64,000 bases of DNA from Arcuatula senhousia (GCA_963971305.1 OZ020306.1:53480686-53544685); one strand, 5' to 3'. Positions 9,436-22,711 are shown, counted from the stretch's first letter. A program made the numbers and translations. Notes: a model not told the origin generated them from the letters alone.

Positions 9436-12025
9436 AGCTCACCTGACCCTTCAGGTGAGCTATTTTCCATTCTCCGTCCGTCCGTTCACTTTTCTTCAAA
9501 CATCTTCTTCTCTGAAACCACTGATGGGATTGCTCTGAAACTTTGTACACCTTATCTTTAGGATGTCCTCTACCGAGTTTGTGAAATTTGTGAAGGTTGA
9601 CCAACCAACATGGACGCCATTACTAAAAATTGAACAGGGGGTCCGACCATAGTTTTTAGCTTATAGCTCAAAAAGTATAAGAGATAGAGAAAATCAGAAG
9701 CAACCTTCTTCAGCATCAAAAGCTCTACAAAACTCTTAGTCAAAGATGTGGGACAAATCCTTATAGGAGTTATTTCCCCTTAATCGTCAAAATTGACCAT
9801 TTTCACAGTTTTTGGACTTTTTCTTGAAAACTGTAAGTGCTTGAGGAAAAGTAAGCAATTTGCAAAGTTGTTCAGCTAATTGAGATCTACCAAAATGATG
9901 TCAAGGTCAACCGTTTGAGAGTTATCCCCCTTTAACTGATTTTTCTATCAATTTTAACTGATTTTTAGCTCACCTGACCCGAAGAGTCATGTGAGATTGT
10001 CATTGTTAAGCGTCCGTCATCCGTCCTCTGTCCGTCGTCCGTCCGTTAACTTTTCTTCAAACATCTTCTTCTCAAAAACCACTGATGGGATTGCTTTGAA
10101 ACTTTGTACACTTGATCTTTAGGGTGTCCTCTACTAAGTTTGTGAAATTTGTGCATGTCAACCAACCAACATGGCCGCCGTTACTAAAAATAGAACAGGG
10201 GGGTCAGATCATAGTTTTTAGCTTATAGCTCAAAAAGTATAAAAGATAAAGAAAATCCGAAGCAACCTTCCTTCTTCAGCATCAAAAGCTCTACAAAATT
10301 CTTCAATGAGTCAAAATTGTGGGACGACTCCTTATAGGAGTTATTTCCCCTTAAATGTCAAAATTGACCATTTTCACAGTTTTTGGACTTTATCTTGAAA
10401 ACTGTAAGTGTTAGAGGAAAAGTAAGCAATTTGCAAAATTGTTCAGCATATTGAGATCTACAAACATGATTTTAGGGTCAAAATTGTCAGATCAACTGTT
10501 TAAAAATTATCCCCCTTTAACTGATTTTTTAGCTCACCTGACCCGAAGGGTCATGTGAGCTATTGTCATTGTTAAGCGTCCGTCGTCCATCCGTCTGTCC
10601 GTCGTCCGTCGTCCGTTAACTTTTCTTCAAAGATCTTCTTCTCTGAAACCACTGAAGGGATTGCATTGATACTTGGTATACATGATCTTTGGGATGTCCT
10701 CTACCAAGTTTGTGAATTATATACACGTCGACCAACCAACATGGCTGCCATTGCTAAAAATAGAACAGAGGGGTCAGACCATTGTTTTGGCTTATAACTG
10801 GAAAAGTATAAGAGATAGAGAAAATCCGAAGCAACCTTTCACGTTCAGCATCAAAAGCTCTACAAATCTCTCCATTGAATCGAAGTTGTGAAACGACTCC
10901 TTATAGGAGTTATTGCCCTTTATTCGTCAAAATTGACCATTTTTGCAGTTTTTGGACAATATCTTGATAATTGTTAGAGCTAGAGGGAAAGTTTGCATTG
11001 CAGAATTGTAAAGCTCATTCAGATCTACAAAAATGATTTCAGGGTCAAAATTGTCAGATCAGTCATTTAAGAGTTATTACCCTTTAACTGTTTTTTTCCA
11101 TTAATTTTAACTGATTTTCAAAAATCTTCTTCTCTGAAACCACTGAAGGGATTGCATTGATACTTGGTATACTTGATCTTTAGGATGTCCTCTACCAAGT
11201 TTGTGAATTATGTATGTGTCAACCAACCAACATGGTCGCCATTGCTAAAAATAGAATAGCGGGTTAGACCATTGTTTTTGGCTTATAACTCGAAAAGTAT
11301 AAGAGACAGAGAAAATCCGAAGCAACTTTTCATGTTCAGCATCAAAAGGTCCTTACAGGAGTTATTGCCCTTTAACTGTTTTTTATACCCCGCCACACGA
11401 AGTGGCAGGGTATTATGTTATACCCTCAGTTTTTTTCGGTGTCTGTCCGTCCGTCCGTCTGTCTGTCCGTCTGTCTGTCCGTCTGTCTGTCCGTCCCCCG
11501 AAGGTTTCCGACCAATAACTTGAAAACGCGTCAAAGGATTTGAATGATATTTTGCACAGCTGTTTAGTACAATAAAATACAGGTCAAGTTCGATTTCCAG
11601 CATGATCCAAAAAATAGTTTTCGAGATAGGCCACTTTGAAAAATCAAATTTCATGAAATTTTGAGTTTCCGACCAATGACTTGAAAATGCGTCATGGGAT
11701 TCAAATGATATTTTGTACACCTGTTAAGTACAATAAAATACAGGTCAAGTTCAATTTCCAGCATGATCCGAAAAATAGTTTTCGAGATAGGCCACTTTGA
11801 AATCAAATTTTATGAACATTTGATGTTATATCGTGGCGGGGTATCATTTAATGTCCCATTACATGCCCTATTTTTTTCTATTAATTTAAACTGATTTCCA
11901 AAAATCTTCTCTGAAACCACTGAAAGGATTGTTTTGCAACTTTGTATACTTGAAAGTTTGTGAAATTTATTCAAACTTTGGCATAAGAGATCAGGTGAGC
12001 GATTCAGGCTCCTGGGAGCCTTTAG
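9436..12025 (+). mobile_element. A-family elements, three stacked 5' ends and one 3' end
   Basis: A-family 5' ends (AGCTCACCTGACCC hairpin plus CCGT microsatellite) occur at 9436, 9967 and 10531, each entering at a T run in the preceding A core. A single 3' terminus (CAGGTGAGC, AGGCTCCTGGGAGCCT, TTTAG) closes at 12025. The E-family insert at 11395-11870 lies inside. The stack records repeated insertion of the family into itself, with the outer 3' ends lost. Confidence 0.7.
11395..11870 (+). mobile_element. E-family Helentron-like element
   Basis: Begins ATACCCCGCCAC and ends GTGGCGGGGTAT followed by ATGTCCCATTACAT, a short hairpin. A GTCC/GTCT microsatellite near the 5' end is followed by two ~155-bp core units (TTTCCGACCAATAACTTGAA, 'TCCAGCATGATCC'). 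Inserted in the A-family 'CTGTTTTT' site; A sequence resumes as TTTTTTTCTATTAATTT. Overlapping ORFs are repeat-derived. Confidence 0.7.
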
Positions 12026-12048
12026 TTTATCAATGTTAACTGATTTTT

Positions 12049-14117
12049 AGCTCACCTGACCCGAAAGGTGAGCTATTGTCATTGTTAAGCGTCCGTCGTC
12101 CGTTGTCCGTCCGTCCGTTAACTTTTCTTCAAAGAACTTCTTCTCTGAAACCACTGAAGGGATTGCATTGAAACTTGGTATACTTGATCTTTAGGATGTC
12201 CTCTACCAAGTTTGTGAATTATATACACGTCGACAAACCAACATGGCCGCCGTTGCTAAAAATAGAACAGGGGGGTCAGATCATTGTTTTTGGCTTATAA
12301 CTCAAAAAGTATAAGAGATAGAGAAAATCTGAAGCAACCTTCCTTATTCAGCATCAAAAGCTCTACAAATCTCTCCATTGAGTCAAAGTTGTGAAACGAT
12401 TCCTTAAAGGAGTTATTGCCCTTTAATCATCAAAATTGACCATTTTTGAAGTTTTTGGACTATATCTTGAAAACGGTTAGAGCTAGAGGAAAAGTTAGCA
12501 TTGCAGAATTGTTAAGCTTATTGAGATCTACAAAAATGATTTCAGGGTCAAAATTGTCAGATCAGTCATTTAAGAGTTATTCCCCTTTAACTGTTTTTAG
12601 CTCACCTGACCCGAAGGGTCATGTGTGCTATTGTCATCGTTAAGCGTCCGTCGTCCGTCAGTCCGTCGTCCGTCGTCTGTCGTCCGTTGTCCGTCCGTTA
12701 ACTTTTCTTCAAAGATCTTCTTCTCTGAAACCACTGAAGGGATTGCATTGATACTTGGTATACATGATCTTTAGGATGTCCTCTACCAAGTTTGTGAATT
12801 ATATACATGTCGACCAACCAACATGGCCGCCGTTGCTAAAAATAGAACAGGGGGGTCAGACCATTGTTTTTGGCTTATATCTCAAAAAGTATAAGAGATA
12901 GAGAAAATCCGAAGCAACCTACCTTGTTCAGCATCAAAAGCTCTACAAATCTCTCCATTGAGTCGAAGTTGTGAAACGACTCCTTATAGAAGTTATTGCC
13001 CTTTAATCGTCAAAATTGACCATTTTTGCAGTTTTTGGACAATATCTTGAACACCGTTAGAGCTAGAGGAAAAGTTAGCATTGCAGAATTGTTCAGCTCA
13101 TTGAGATCTACAAAAATGATTTCAGGGTCAAAATGGTCAGATCAGCCATTTAAGAGTTATTCCCCTTTAACTGTTTTTTTCCATTAATTTTAACTGATTT
13201 TCAAAAATCTTCTTCTCTGAAACCACTGAAGGGATTGCTTTGAAACTTGGTACACTTGATCTTTAGGATGTCCTCTACCAAGTTTGTGAATTATATACAC
13301 GTCAACCAACCAACATGGCCGCCATTGCAAAAAATAGAACAGGGGGGGTCAGACCATTGTTTTTGGCTTATAACTCGAAAAGTATAAGATATAGAGAAAA
13401 TCTGAAGCAACTTATTTGTTCAGCATCAAAAGCTTTACAAATCTCTTCATTGAATCGAAGTTGTGAAACGACTCCTTATAGGAGTTATTGCCCTTTATTC
13501 ATCTAAATTGACCATTTTTGCAGTTTTTGCCATTTTGGACAATATCTTGAAAACCGTAAGAGCAAGAGGAAAAGTTAGCATTGCAGAATTGTTAAGCTCA
13601 TTGAGATCTACAAAAATGATTCCAGGGTCAAAATTGTCAGATCAGCCGTTTAAGAGTTATTCCTCTTTAACTGTTTTTTTCCCATTAATTTTAACTGATT
13701 TTCAAAAATCTTCTACTCTGAAACCATTGAAGGGATTGCATTGATACTTGGTATACTTGATCTTTAGGATGTCCTGTACCAAGTTTGTGAATTATGTACA
13801 CGTTGACCAACCAACATGGCCGCCATTGCTAAAAATAGAACAGGGGGTCAGACCATTATTTTTGGCTTATAACTCGAAAAGTATAAGAGATAGTGAAAAT
13901 CCGAAGCAACTTTTCTTGTTCAGCATGAAAAGGTCCTTACAGAAGTTATTGCCTTTTAACTCTTTTTTTCTATCAATTTAAACTGATTTCCAAAAATCTT
14001 CTCTGAAACCACTGAAGGGATTGTTTTGCAACTTTGTATACTTGAAAGTTTGTGAAATTTATTCAAACTATGGCATAAGAGATCAGGTGAGCAAGTCAGG
14101 CTCCTGGGAGCCTCTAG
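12049..14117 (+). mobile_element. A-family elements, two stacked 5' ends and one 3' end
   Basis: 5' ends at 12049 and 12599 (T run, AGCTCACCTGACCC hairpin, CCGT/CGTC tract), several ~500-bp core units, and one 3' terminus ending CTAG at 14117. The sequence after the terminus (TTAGACAATATCTTG) does not match what precedes either 5' end, so the block was probably rearranged by recombination between copies. Confidence 0.65.
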
Positions 14118-14610
14118 TTAGACAATATCTTGGAAAGCTTTAGAGCTAGAGGAAAAGTTAGCATTGCAGAATTGTTAAGCTCATTGAGATCTACAAAAAT
14201 GAGTTTAGGGTCAAAATTGTCAGATCAGCCGTTTAAGAGTTATTCCCCTTTAACTGATTTTTTCCATTAATTTCAACTGATTTTCAAAAATCTTCTTCTC
14301 TGAAACCATTGAAGGGATTGCATTGATACTTGGTATACTTGATTATTAGGATGTCCTCTACCATGTTTGTGAATTATATACACGTCGACCAACCAACATG
14401 GCCGCCATTGCTAAAAAATGAACAGGGGGGTCAGACCATTGTTTTTGGCTTATAACTCGAAAAGTATAAGATATAGAGAAAATCCGAAGCAACTTATTTG
14501 TTCAGCATCAAAAGCTCTACAAATCTCTTCATTGAATCGAAGTTGTGAAACGACTCCTTTTAGGAGTTATTGCCCTTTATTCATCAAAATTGACCATTTT
14601 TGCAGTTTTT
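14118..14610 (+). repeat. A-family core fragment
   Basis: One core unit starting GACAATATCTTG and running to GCAGTTTTT, where the element at 14611 begins. No separate coding content. Confidence 0.6.
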
Positions 14611-15758
14611 AGCTCACCTGACCCGAAGGGTCATGTGAGCTATTGTCATCGTTAAGCGTCCGTCGTCCGTCCGTCCGTCCGTCGTCCGTCGTCCGTCCGT
14701 TAACTTTTCTTCAAAGATCTTCTTCTCTGAAACCACTGAAGGGATTGCATTGATACTTGGTATACATGATCTTTAGGATGTCCTCTACCAAGTTTGTGAA
14801 TTATATACAAGTCGACCAACCAACATGGCCGCCGTTGCTAAAAATAGAACAGGGGGGTCAAACCATTGTTTTTGGCTTATAACTCAAAAAGTATAAGAGA
14901 TAGAGAAAATCCGAAGCAACCTTCCTTGTTCAGCATCAAAAGCTCTACGAATCTCTCCATTGAGTCGAAGTTGTGAAACGACTCCTTATAGGAGTTACTG
15001 CCCTTTAATCATCAAATTTGACCATTTTTGCAGTTTTTGGACAATATCATGAAAACCGTTAGAGCTAGAGGAAAAGTTAGCATTGCAGAATTGTTAAGCT
15101 CATTGAGATCTACAAAAATGATTTCAGGGTCTAAATTGTCAGATCAGCCGTTTAAGAGTTATTCCCCTTTAACTGTTTTTTCCATTAATTTACACTGATT
15201 TTCAAAAATCTTCTCTAAAACTACTGAAGGGATTGCATTGATACTTGGTATACATGATCTTTAGGATGTCCTCTACCAAGTTTGTGAATTATATACATGT
15301 TGACCAAAAAACATGGCCGCTGTTGCTAAAAATAGAACAGGGGGGTCAGACCATTGTTTTTGGCTTATAACTCAAAAAGTTTAAGAGATAGAGAAAATCC
15401 GAAGCAACTTACCTTGTTCAGCATCAAAAGCTCTACGAATCTCTCTATTGAGTCGAAGTTGTGAAACGACTCCTTATAGGAGTTATTGCCCTTTAATCAT
15501 CAAAATTGACCATTTTTGCAGTTTTTAGCTCACCTGGTCCATGTGAGCTATTACCATCACTTGGCGTCCGTCGTCGTCGTCTGTCGTCGTCCTTTAACTG
15601 TTTTTTTTTTCTATTAATTTAAACTGATTTCCAAAAATCTTCTCTGAAACCTCTGAAAGGATTGTTTTGCAATTTTGTATACTTGAAAGTTTGTGAAATT
15701 TATTCAAACTTTGGCATAAGAGATCAGGTGAGCGATTCAGGCTCCTGGGAGCCTCTAG
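14611..15758 (+). mobile_element. A-family element with matched insertion junctions
   Basis: The 5' hairpin and CCGT array begin after GCAGTTTTT; the 3' end closes with CTAG at 15758 and the interrupted host text resumes TTGGACAATATCTTG. A collapsed B-family 5' end (about 15530-15592) is embedded: it runs from the AGCTCACCTGG hairpin into CGTC repeats and jumps straight back to A-family CTTTAACTG. Confidence 0.7.
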
Positions 15759-16138
15759 TTGGACAATATCTTGAAAACCTTTAGAGCTAGAGGAAATGTT
15801 AGCATTGCAGAATTGTTAAGCTCATTGAGATCTACAAAAATGATTGAGGATCAAAATTGTCAGATCAGTCGTTTAAGAGTTATTCCCCTTTAACTGTGAA
15901 TTATATACACATCGACCAACCAACATGGCCGCCGTTGCTAAAAATAGAACAGGGGGGTCAGACCATTGTTTTTGGCTAATAACACGAAAAGTATAAGAGA
16001 TAGAGAAAATCCAAAGCAACCCACCTTGTTCCCCATCAAAAGCTCTACAAATCTCTCCATTGAGTCGAAGTTGTGAAGGGACTCCTTATAGGAGTTATTG
16101 TCCTTTTATCATCAAAATTGACCATTTTTGCAGTTTTT
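15759..16138 (+). repeat. A-family core fragment
   Basis: Resumed core text (GGACAATATCTTGAAAACC ...) up to the GCAGTTTTT site where the outer element of the triple nest starts. A core segment has been deleted at about 15898, where CTTTAACTG joins TGAATTATATACAC. Confidence 0.55.
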
Positions 16139-16393
16139 AGCTCACCTGAAGGGTCATGTGAGCTATTATCATCGTTAAGCGTCCGTCGTCCGTCCGTCTG
16201 TCCGTCCGTCCGTCGTCCGTTAACTTTTCTTCAAACATCTTCTTCTCTGAAACCACCAATGGGATTGCTTTGAAACTTTGTACACTTGATCTTTAGGATG
16301 TCCTCTATCAAGTTTGTGAAATTTGTGAACCTCGACCAAGCAACATGGTCGACATTACTTAAATTAGAACAGGGGGGTCAGACCATAGTTTTT

Positions 16394-19300
16394 AGCTCAC
16401 CTGGACCGAAGGTCCATGTGAGCTATTACCATCACTTGGCGTCCGTCGTCATCGTCTGTCGTCGTCGTCGTCTGTCGTCGTCTGTTAACAATTTTTAGCT
16501 CACCTGACCCGAAGGGTCATGTGAGCTATTGTCATCGTTAAGCGTCCGTCGTCCGTCCGTCGTCTGTCGTCCGTCGTCCGTTAACTTTTCTTCAAAGATC
16601 TTCTTCTCTGAAACCACTGAAGGGATTGCATTGATACTTGGTATACATGATCTTTAGGATGTCCTCTACCAAGTTTGTGAATTATATACCTGTCGACCAA
16701 CCAAGATGGCCGCCGTTGCTAAAAATAGAACAGGGGGGTCAGACCATTGTTTTTGGCTTATAACTCAAAAAGTATAAGAGATAGAGAAAATCCGAAGCAA
16801 CCTTCCTTGTTCAGCATCAAAAGCTCTACAAATCTCTCCATTGAGTCGAAGTTGTGAAACGACTCCTTATAGGAGTTATTGCCCTTTAATCATCAAATTT
16901 GACCATTTTTGCAGTTTTTGGACCATATCTTGAAAACCATTAGAGCTAGAGGAAAAGTTAGCATTGCAGAATTGTTTAGCTCATTGAGATCTACAAAAAT
17001 GAATTCAGGGTCTAAATTGTCAGATCAGCCGTTTAAGAGTTATTCCCCTTTAACTGTTTTTTCCATGAATTTACACTGATTTTCAAAAATCTTCTTCTCT
17101 AAAACTACTGAAGGGATTGCATTGATACTTGGTATACATGATCTTCAGGATGTCCTCTACCAAGTTTGTGAATTATATACATATGGACCAACCAACATGG
17201 CCGCCGTTGCTAAAAATAGAATAGGGGGGTCAGACCATTGTTTTTGGCTTATAACTCAAAAAGTATAAAAGATAGAGAAAATCCGAAGCAACCTACCTTG
17301 TTCAGCATCAAAAGCTCTACGAATATCGCCATTGAGTCGAAGTTGTGAAACGACTCCTTATAGGAGTTAATGCCCTTTAATCATCAAATTTGACCATTTT
17401 TGCAGTTTTTGGACCATATCTTGAAAACCATTAGAGCTAGAGGAAAAGTTAGCGTTGCAGAATTGTTAAGCTCATTGAGATCTACAAAAATTAATTCAGG
17501 GTCTAAATTGTCAGATCAGCCGTTTAAGAGTTATTCCCCTTTAACTGTTTTTTCCATGAATTTACACTGATTTTCAAAAATCTTCTTCTCTAAAACTACT
17601 GAAGGGATTGCATTGATACTTGGTATACATGATCTTTAGGATGTCCTCTACCAAGTTTGTGAATTATATACATGTCGACCAACCAACATGGCCGCCATTG
17701 CTAAAAATAGAACAAGGGGGTCAGACCATTGTTTTTGGCTTATAACTCAAAAATTATAAGAGATAAAGAAAATCCGAAGCAACTTACCTCGTTCAGCATC
17801 AAAAGCTCTATGAATCTCTCCATTGAGTCAAAGTTGTGAAACGACTCCTTAAAGGAGTTAATGCCCTTTAATCATCAAATTTGACCATTTTTGCAGTTTT
17901 TGGACCATATCTTGAAAACCATTAGAGCTAGAGGAAAAGTTAGCGTTGCAGAATTGTTAAGCTCATTGAGATCTACAAAAATGAATTCAGGGTCTAAATT
18001 GTCAGATCAGCCGTTTAAGAGTTATTCCCCTTTAACTGTTTTTTCCATGAATTTACACTGATTTTCAAAAATCTTCTTCTCTAAAACTACTGAAGGGATT
18101 GCATTGATACTTGGTATACATGATCTTCAGGATGTCCTCTACCAAGTTTGTGAATTATATACATATGGACCAACCAACATGGCCGCCGTTGCTAAAAATA
18201 GAATAGGGGGGTCAGACCATTGTTTTTGGCTTATAACTCAAAAAGTATAAAAGATAGAGAAAATCCGAAGCAACCTTCCTTGTTCAGCATCAAAAGCTCT
18301 ACGAATATCGCCTTTGAGTCGAAGTTGTGAAACGACTCCTTATAGGAGTTAATGCCCTTTAATCATCAAAATTGACCATTTTTGCAGTTTTTGGACAATA
18401 TCTTGAAAACCATTAGAGCTAGAGGACAAGTTAGCATTGCAGAATTGTTTAGCTCATTGAGATCTACAAAAATGAATTCATGGTCTAAATTGTCAGATCA
18501 GTCGTTTAAGAGTTATTCCCCTTTAACTGTTTTTTTCCATTAATTTACACTGATTTTCAAAAATCTTCTTCTCTTAAACCACTGAAGGGATTGCATTGAT
18601 ACTTGGTATACATGATCTTTAGGATGTCCTCTACCAAGTTTGTGAATTATATACATGTCAACCAACCAACATGGCCGCCGTTGCTTAAAATAGAACAGGG
18701 GGGTCAAACCATTGTTTGTGGCTTATAACTCAAAAAGTATAAGAGATAAAGAAAATCGGAAGCAAATTTTTTTGTTCAGCATCAAAAGGTCCTTACAGTA
18801 GTTATTGCCCTTTAACTGTTTTTTCTATTAATTTAAACTGATTTCCAAAAATCTTCTCTGAAACCACTGAAAGGATTGGTTTGCAACTTTGTATACTTGA
18901 AAGTTTGTGAAATTTATTCAAACTTTGGCATAAGAGATCAGGTGAGCGATTCAGGCTCCTGGGAGCCTCTAGTTAAAAAATCTTCTCCCCTGAAACTACT
19001 GAACAGAATTTAATGAAACTTTGTATGAATGATCTTTAGGGTGTCCTGCACCAAACTTGTGTTTCAATTTTTGATCCGTCAAAAAACATGGCCACTGTTA
19101 CTAAAAATAGACCAGGGGGGTCAGACTACTGTTTTTGGCTTGTAAATCAAAAAGTATAAGAGAAAGATGAAATTTGATGCCACCCTACTGCTTCAGCATC
19201 AAAAATTCTACAAAAGTCTCCATTTGGTCGAAGTTGTCAGATGATCCCTTAAAGGGGTTACAGCCCCTTAAAGGTGAAAAATAGCGTTTTTGCATGTTTT

Positions 19301-20858
19301 TGGCCTATAGAATGAAAACTATTGTAGATAGAGAAAAGCTGTTGCTTGCTTAAATGTTCAGCTCATTTAGCTCTACAAAAGTCTCCATAGGGTCAAAGTT
19401 GTCAGATGACCCCTTATAGGGGTTACAGCCCCTTAAAGGCGAAAAATAGTGTTTTTGGCCTATGGAATAAAAATTATTGCAAATAGAGAAAAGCTGTTGC
19501 TTGCTTAAATGTTCAGCTCATTTAGCTCTACAAAAGTCTCCAAAGGGTCGAAGTAGTCAGATGACCCCTTATATGGGGTTACAGCCCCTTAAAGGCGAAA
19601 AATAGTGTTTTTGGTTATAGAATGAAAACTATTGTAAATAGAGAAAAGCTGTTGTTTGCTTAAATGTTCAGCTCATTTAGCTCTACAAAAGTCTCCATAG
19701 GGTCGAAGTTGTCAGATGACCCTTTATAGGGGTTACAGCCCTTTAAAGGCGAAAAATAGTGTTTTTGGCCTATAGAATAAAAACTATTGCAAATACAGAA
19801 AAGCTGTTGCTTGCTTAAATGTTCAGCTCATTTAGCTCTACAAAAGTCTTCATAAGGTCAAAGTTGTCAGATGATCCCTTATAGGGGTTTCAGCCCCTTA
19901 AAGGTGAAAAATAGCGTTTTTGCATGTTTTTGGCCTACAGAATGAAAACTATTGTAGATAGAGAAAGACTGTTGCTTGCTTAAATGTTCAGCTCATTTAG
20001 CTCTACAAAAGTCTCCATAGGGTTAAAGTTGTCAGATGACCCCTTATAGGGGTTACAGCCCCTTAAAGGCAAAAAATAGTGTTTTTGGCCTATAGAATGA
20101 AAAGTATTGTACATAGAGAAAAGCTGTTGTTTGCTTAAATGTTCAGCTCATTTAGCTCTACAAAAGTCTCCATAGGGTCGAAGTTGTCAGATGACCCCTT
20201 ATAGGGGTTACAGCCCCTTAAAGGCGAAAAATAGTGTTTTTGGCCTATAGAATGAAAACTATTGCAAATAGAGAAAAGCTGTTGCTTGCTTAAATGTTCA
20301 GCTCATTTAGCTCTACAAAAGTCTCCATAGGGTCGAAGTTGTCAGATGACCCCGTATAGGGGTTACAGCCCTTTAAAGGCGAAAAATAGTGTTTTTGGCC
20401 TTTAGAATAAAAACTATTGCAAATAGAGAAAAGCTGTTGCTTGCTTAAATGTTCAGCTCATTTAGCTCTACAAAAGTCTTCATAAGGTCAAAGTTGTCAG
20501 ATGATCCCTTATAGCGGTTACAGCCCCTTAAAGGTGAAAAATAGCGTTTTTGCATGTTTTTGGCCTATAGAATGAAAACTATTGTAGATAGAGAAAAGCT
20601 GTTGCTTGCTAAAATGTTCAGCTCATTTAGCTCTACAACAGTCTCCATAGGGTTGAAGTTGTCTGATAAACACCGTATAGGGGTTACAGCCCCTTAAAAG
20701 TTGAATAATAGTGTTTTTTGATTATATAGAATGAAAGCTATTGCAGATAGAGAAAAGCTTTTTCATGCTTAAACATTCAGCTCATTTAGCTATACAAAAG
20801 TCTTCATAGGGTTGACATCAAGACCAGGTGAGCGATTCAGGCTCCTGGGAGCCTCTTG
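16394..20858 (+). mobile_element. B-family element, middle level of the nest
   Basis: 5' end at 16394 (AGCTCACCTGGACC hairpin, CGT array). Interrupted at 16497 in 'AACAATTTTT' by an A element and resumed at 18973 with the expected AAAATCTTCTCC text. 3' terminus (CAGGTGAGC, hairpin, CTTG) at 20858. Its core repeats (19206-20800) alternate 155 and 165 bp and form a 630-bp higher-order repeat. Confidence 0.8.
16497..18972 (+). mobile_element. Inner A-family element of the nest
   Basis: Both ends are present: the AGCTCACCTGACCC hairpin with CCGT/CGTC array at 16497, and CAGGTGAGC, AGGCTCCTGGGAGCCT, CTAG at 18972, flanked by TT. Internally about four ~500-bp core units, the last 3' unit shortened to the characteristic CAAACTTTGGCATAAGAGAT tail. 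Confidence 0.8.
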
Positions 20859-21740
20859 TTAGCTTATAGCTCAAAAAGTATAAGTGATAGAGAAAATCTG
20901 AAGCAACCTTTCTTCTTCAGCATCCAAAGCTCTACAAAACTCTCCATTGAGTCAAAGTTGTGGGACGACTCCTTATAGGAGTTATTTCCCCTTAATCGTC
21001 AAAATTGACCATTTTCACAGTTTTTGGACTTTATCTTGAAAACTGTAAGTGCTAGAGGAAAAGTTAGCATTGCAAAATTGTTCAGCTCATTGAGATCTAC
21101 AAAAATGATTCAGGGTCAAAATTGTCAGATCAACCGTTTAAGAGTTATCCCCCTTTAACTGATTTTTCTATTAATTTTAACTGATTTTTAAAAATCTTCT
21201 TCTCTGAAACCACTAGTGGTATTGCTTTGAAGCTTTGTACACTTGATCTTTAGGATGTCCTCTACCAAGTTTGTGAAATTTGTGAATGTCGACCAACCAA
21301 CATGGCTACCGTTACTAAAAATAGAACAGGTGGGTCAGACCATAGTTTTTAGCTTATAGCTCTAAAAGTATAAGAGATAGAGAAAATCCGAAGCAACTAT
21401 CTTCTTCAGCACCAAAAGCTCTACAAAACTCTCCATTGAGTCAAAAATGTGGGAGGACTCCTTATAGGAGTTATTTCCCCTTAATCGTCAAAATTGACCA
21501 TTTTCACAGTTTTTGGACTGTATCTTGAAAACTGTAAGTGCTAGAGGAAAAGTTAGCATTGCAAAATTGTTCAGCTCATTGAGATCTACAAAAATGATTC
21601 AGGGTCAAAACTGTCAGATCATTCTTTAAAGTGTTTTCAATCAATTTTAACTTAATATGTTTGTTTTTTGGTTTTCTTTTCAAATGGAAAGCTTTGTAAC
21701 TTTGTATTCTTGGTCTTAAAAGTGTTTTCTATCCTAACTA

Positions 21741-22711
21741 GTCTCTTTAAAGGGAAAATTCACGAATTTTGACTTATGGTCTTAAATGATAGAAAATGTC
21801 ATCAAAAACATATATCCAATTTTTTTTCAAAAAATTCTTATTTATAACAGAGATATTTGGCATTTTCTGATTTCAAAAGTAACTCAGTGACGTCAGTGAG
21901 ATGTTCTTGAGTGCATTGTGGGATATGACCGGATATCTGTGTATTACAATTTTATCCGATTAACGCTATATAATCGATATCGATATTGTATTTAATAAAA
22001 CACAGTGGTGACGCGTGGTCTAATTGGTAAACAAAAGAAAATATTTAATAACGATAAACCGATACGCATTCACATAATTATTATGAAGATTTCTTTCAAA
22101 TATATAGTATTTTTGTCATTATTTGGGAACAAAATTTTTAATTAATGATTTTTTTAAACATCAATATTAAATAATTAAATCATGATAATAATTAAAATTC
22201 TACTACATAATTCTAATCTTATCCATAAATTACTCTATTTTAATTTACATCGTTAAAATGATTTGAAAATTTTCCCTTTCATATGATAATCACGCTATTT
22301 AAAACAACAAGGTGTGACCTGGCCAGACATCCCAGGTGTTAATTGCAAATTGGCGATTACGTAATTTGCCCCAGGTAAGAATTTTGTATATTCGACGTGA
22401 ACCTTTTCCCCGGCCTTTTAATCTCATTAGACAGCTATTAAACTGATTAACTGATCATTGAAAGGCTATCAGTTTAACGGATTAATTCAAATCAATTAAG
22501 CATGTCCAATAGTCACCTCATAAAGATCAAAGAAGAGACGGTGATCTTTAGCTGGGTATTACCTTTTCTTAGACTCTTTCGTCTCCTGATTGTTAAACGG
22601 GGTTTAAGAAGGTTTTTGGTTTTGTAAAAGATTAATCGTAATTTCGAGAGAATGAGAAAAATAATTGCTATATAATATACTTTGCACCATTGTCCCTTCT
22701 AAATATTTGTA
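21741..22711. other. Low-copy non-coding sequence
   Basis: AT-rich and free of the local repeat families. Contains a short GC-richer part (21880-22020 with GTGACGTCAGTGAG, GACGCGTGG) and, at 22668-22679, a TATA-like CTATATAATATA about 33 bp before the ATG of the next feature. Could hold the promoter of the ancestral gene at 22712; nothing else supported. Confidence 0.4.

Larger units (their letters stand above)
16139..21740 (+). mobile_element. Outer A-family element of a three-level nest
   Basis: 5' end at 16139. Interrupted at 16394 within 'CATAGTTTTT' by a B element and resumed at 20859 as TTAGCTTATAGCTCAAAAAG, the exact continuation of the core seen in other copies. Continues to about 21740 in diverged core; no 3' hairpin is present, so it is 3'-truncated. 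Confidence 0.75.

Noticed and set aside
13315..13744. ORFs encoding peptides such as those around 'PLFLAYNSKSI' at many places
   Set aside because: The same peptide recurs wherever an A-family core occurs and changes frame freely; it is a translation of the repeat, not a gene family.
22005..22035. tRNA-like or SINE A-box-like string GACGCGTGGTCTAATTGG
   Set aside because: No B box or cloverleaf follows at the right distance.
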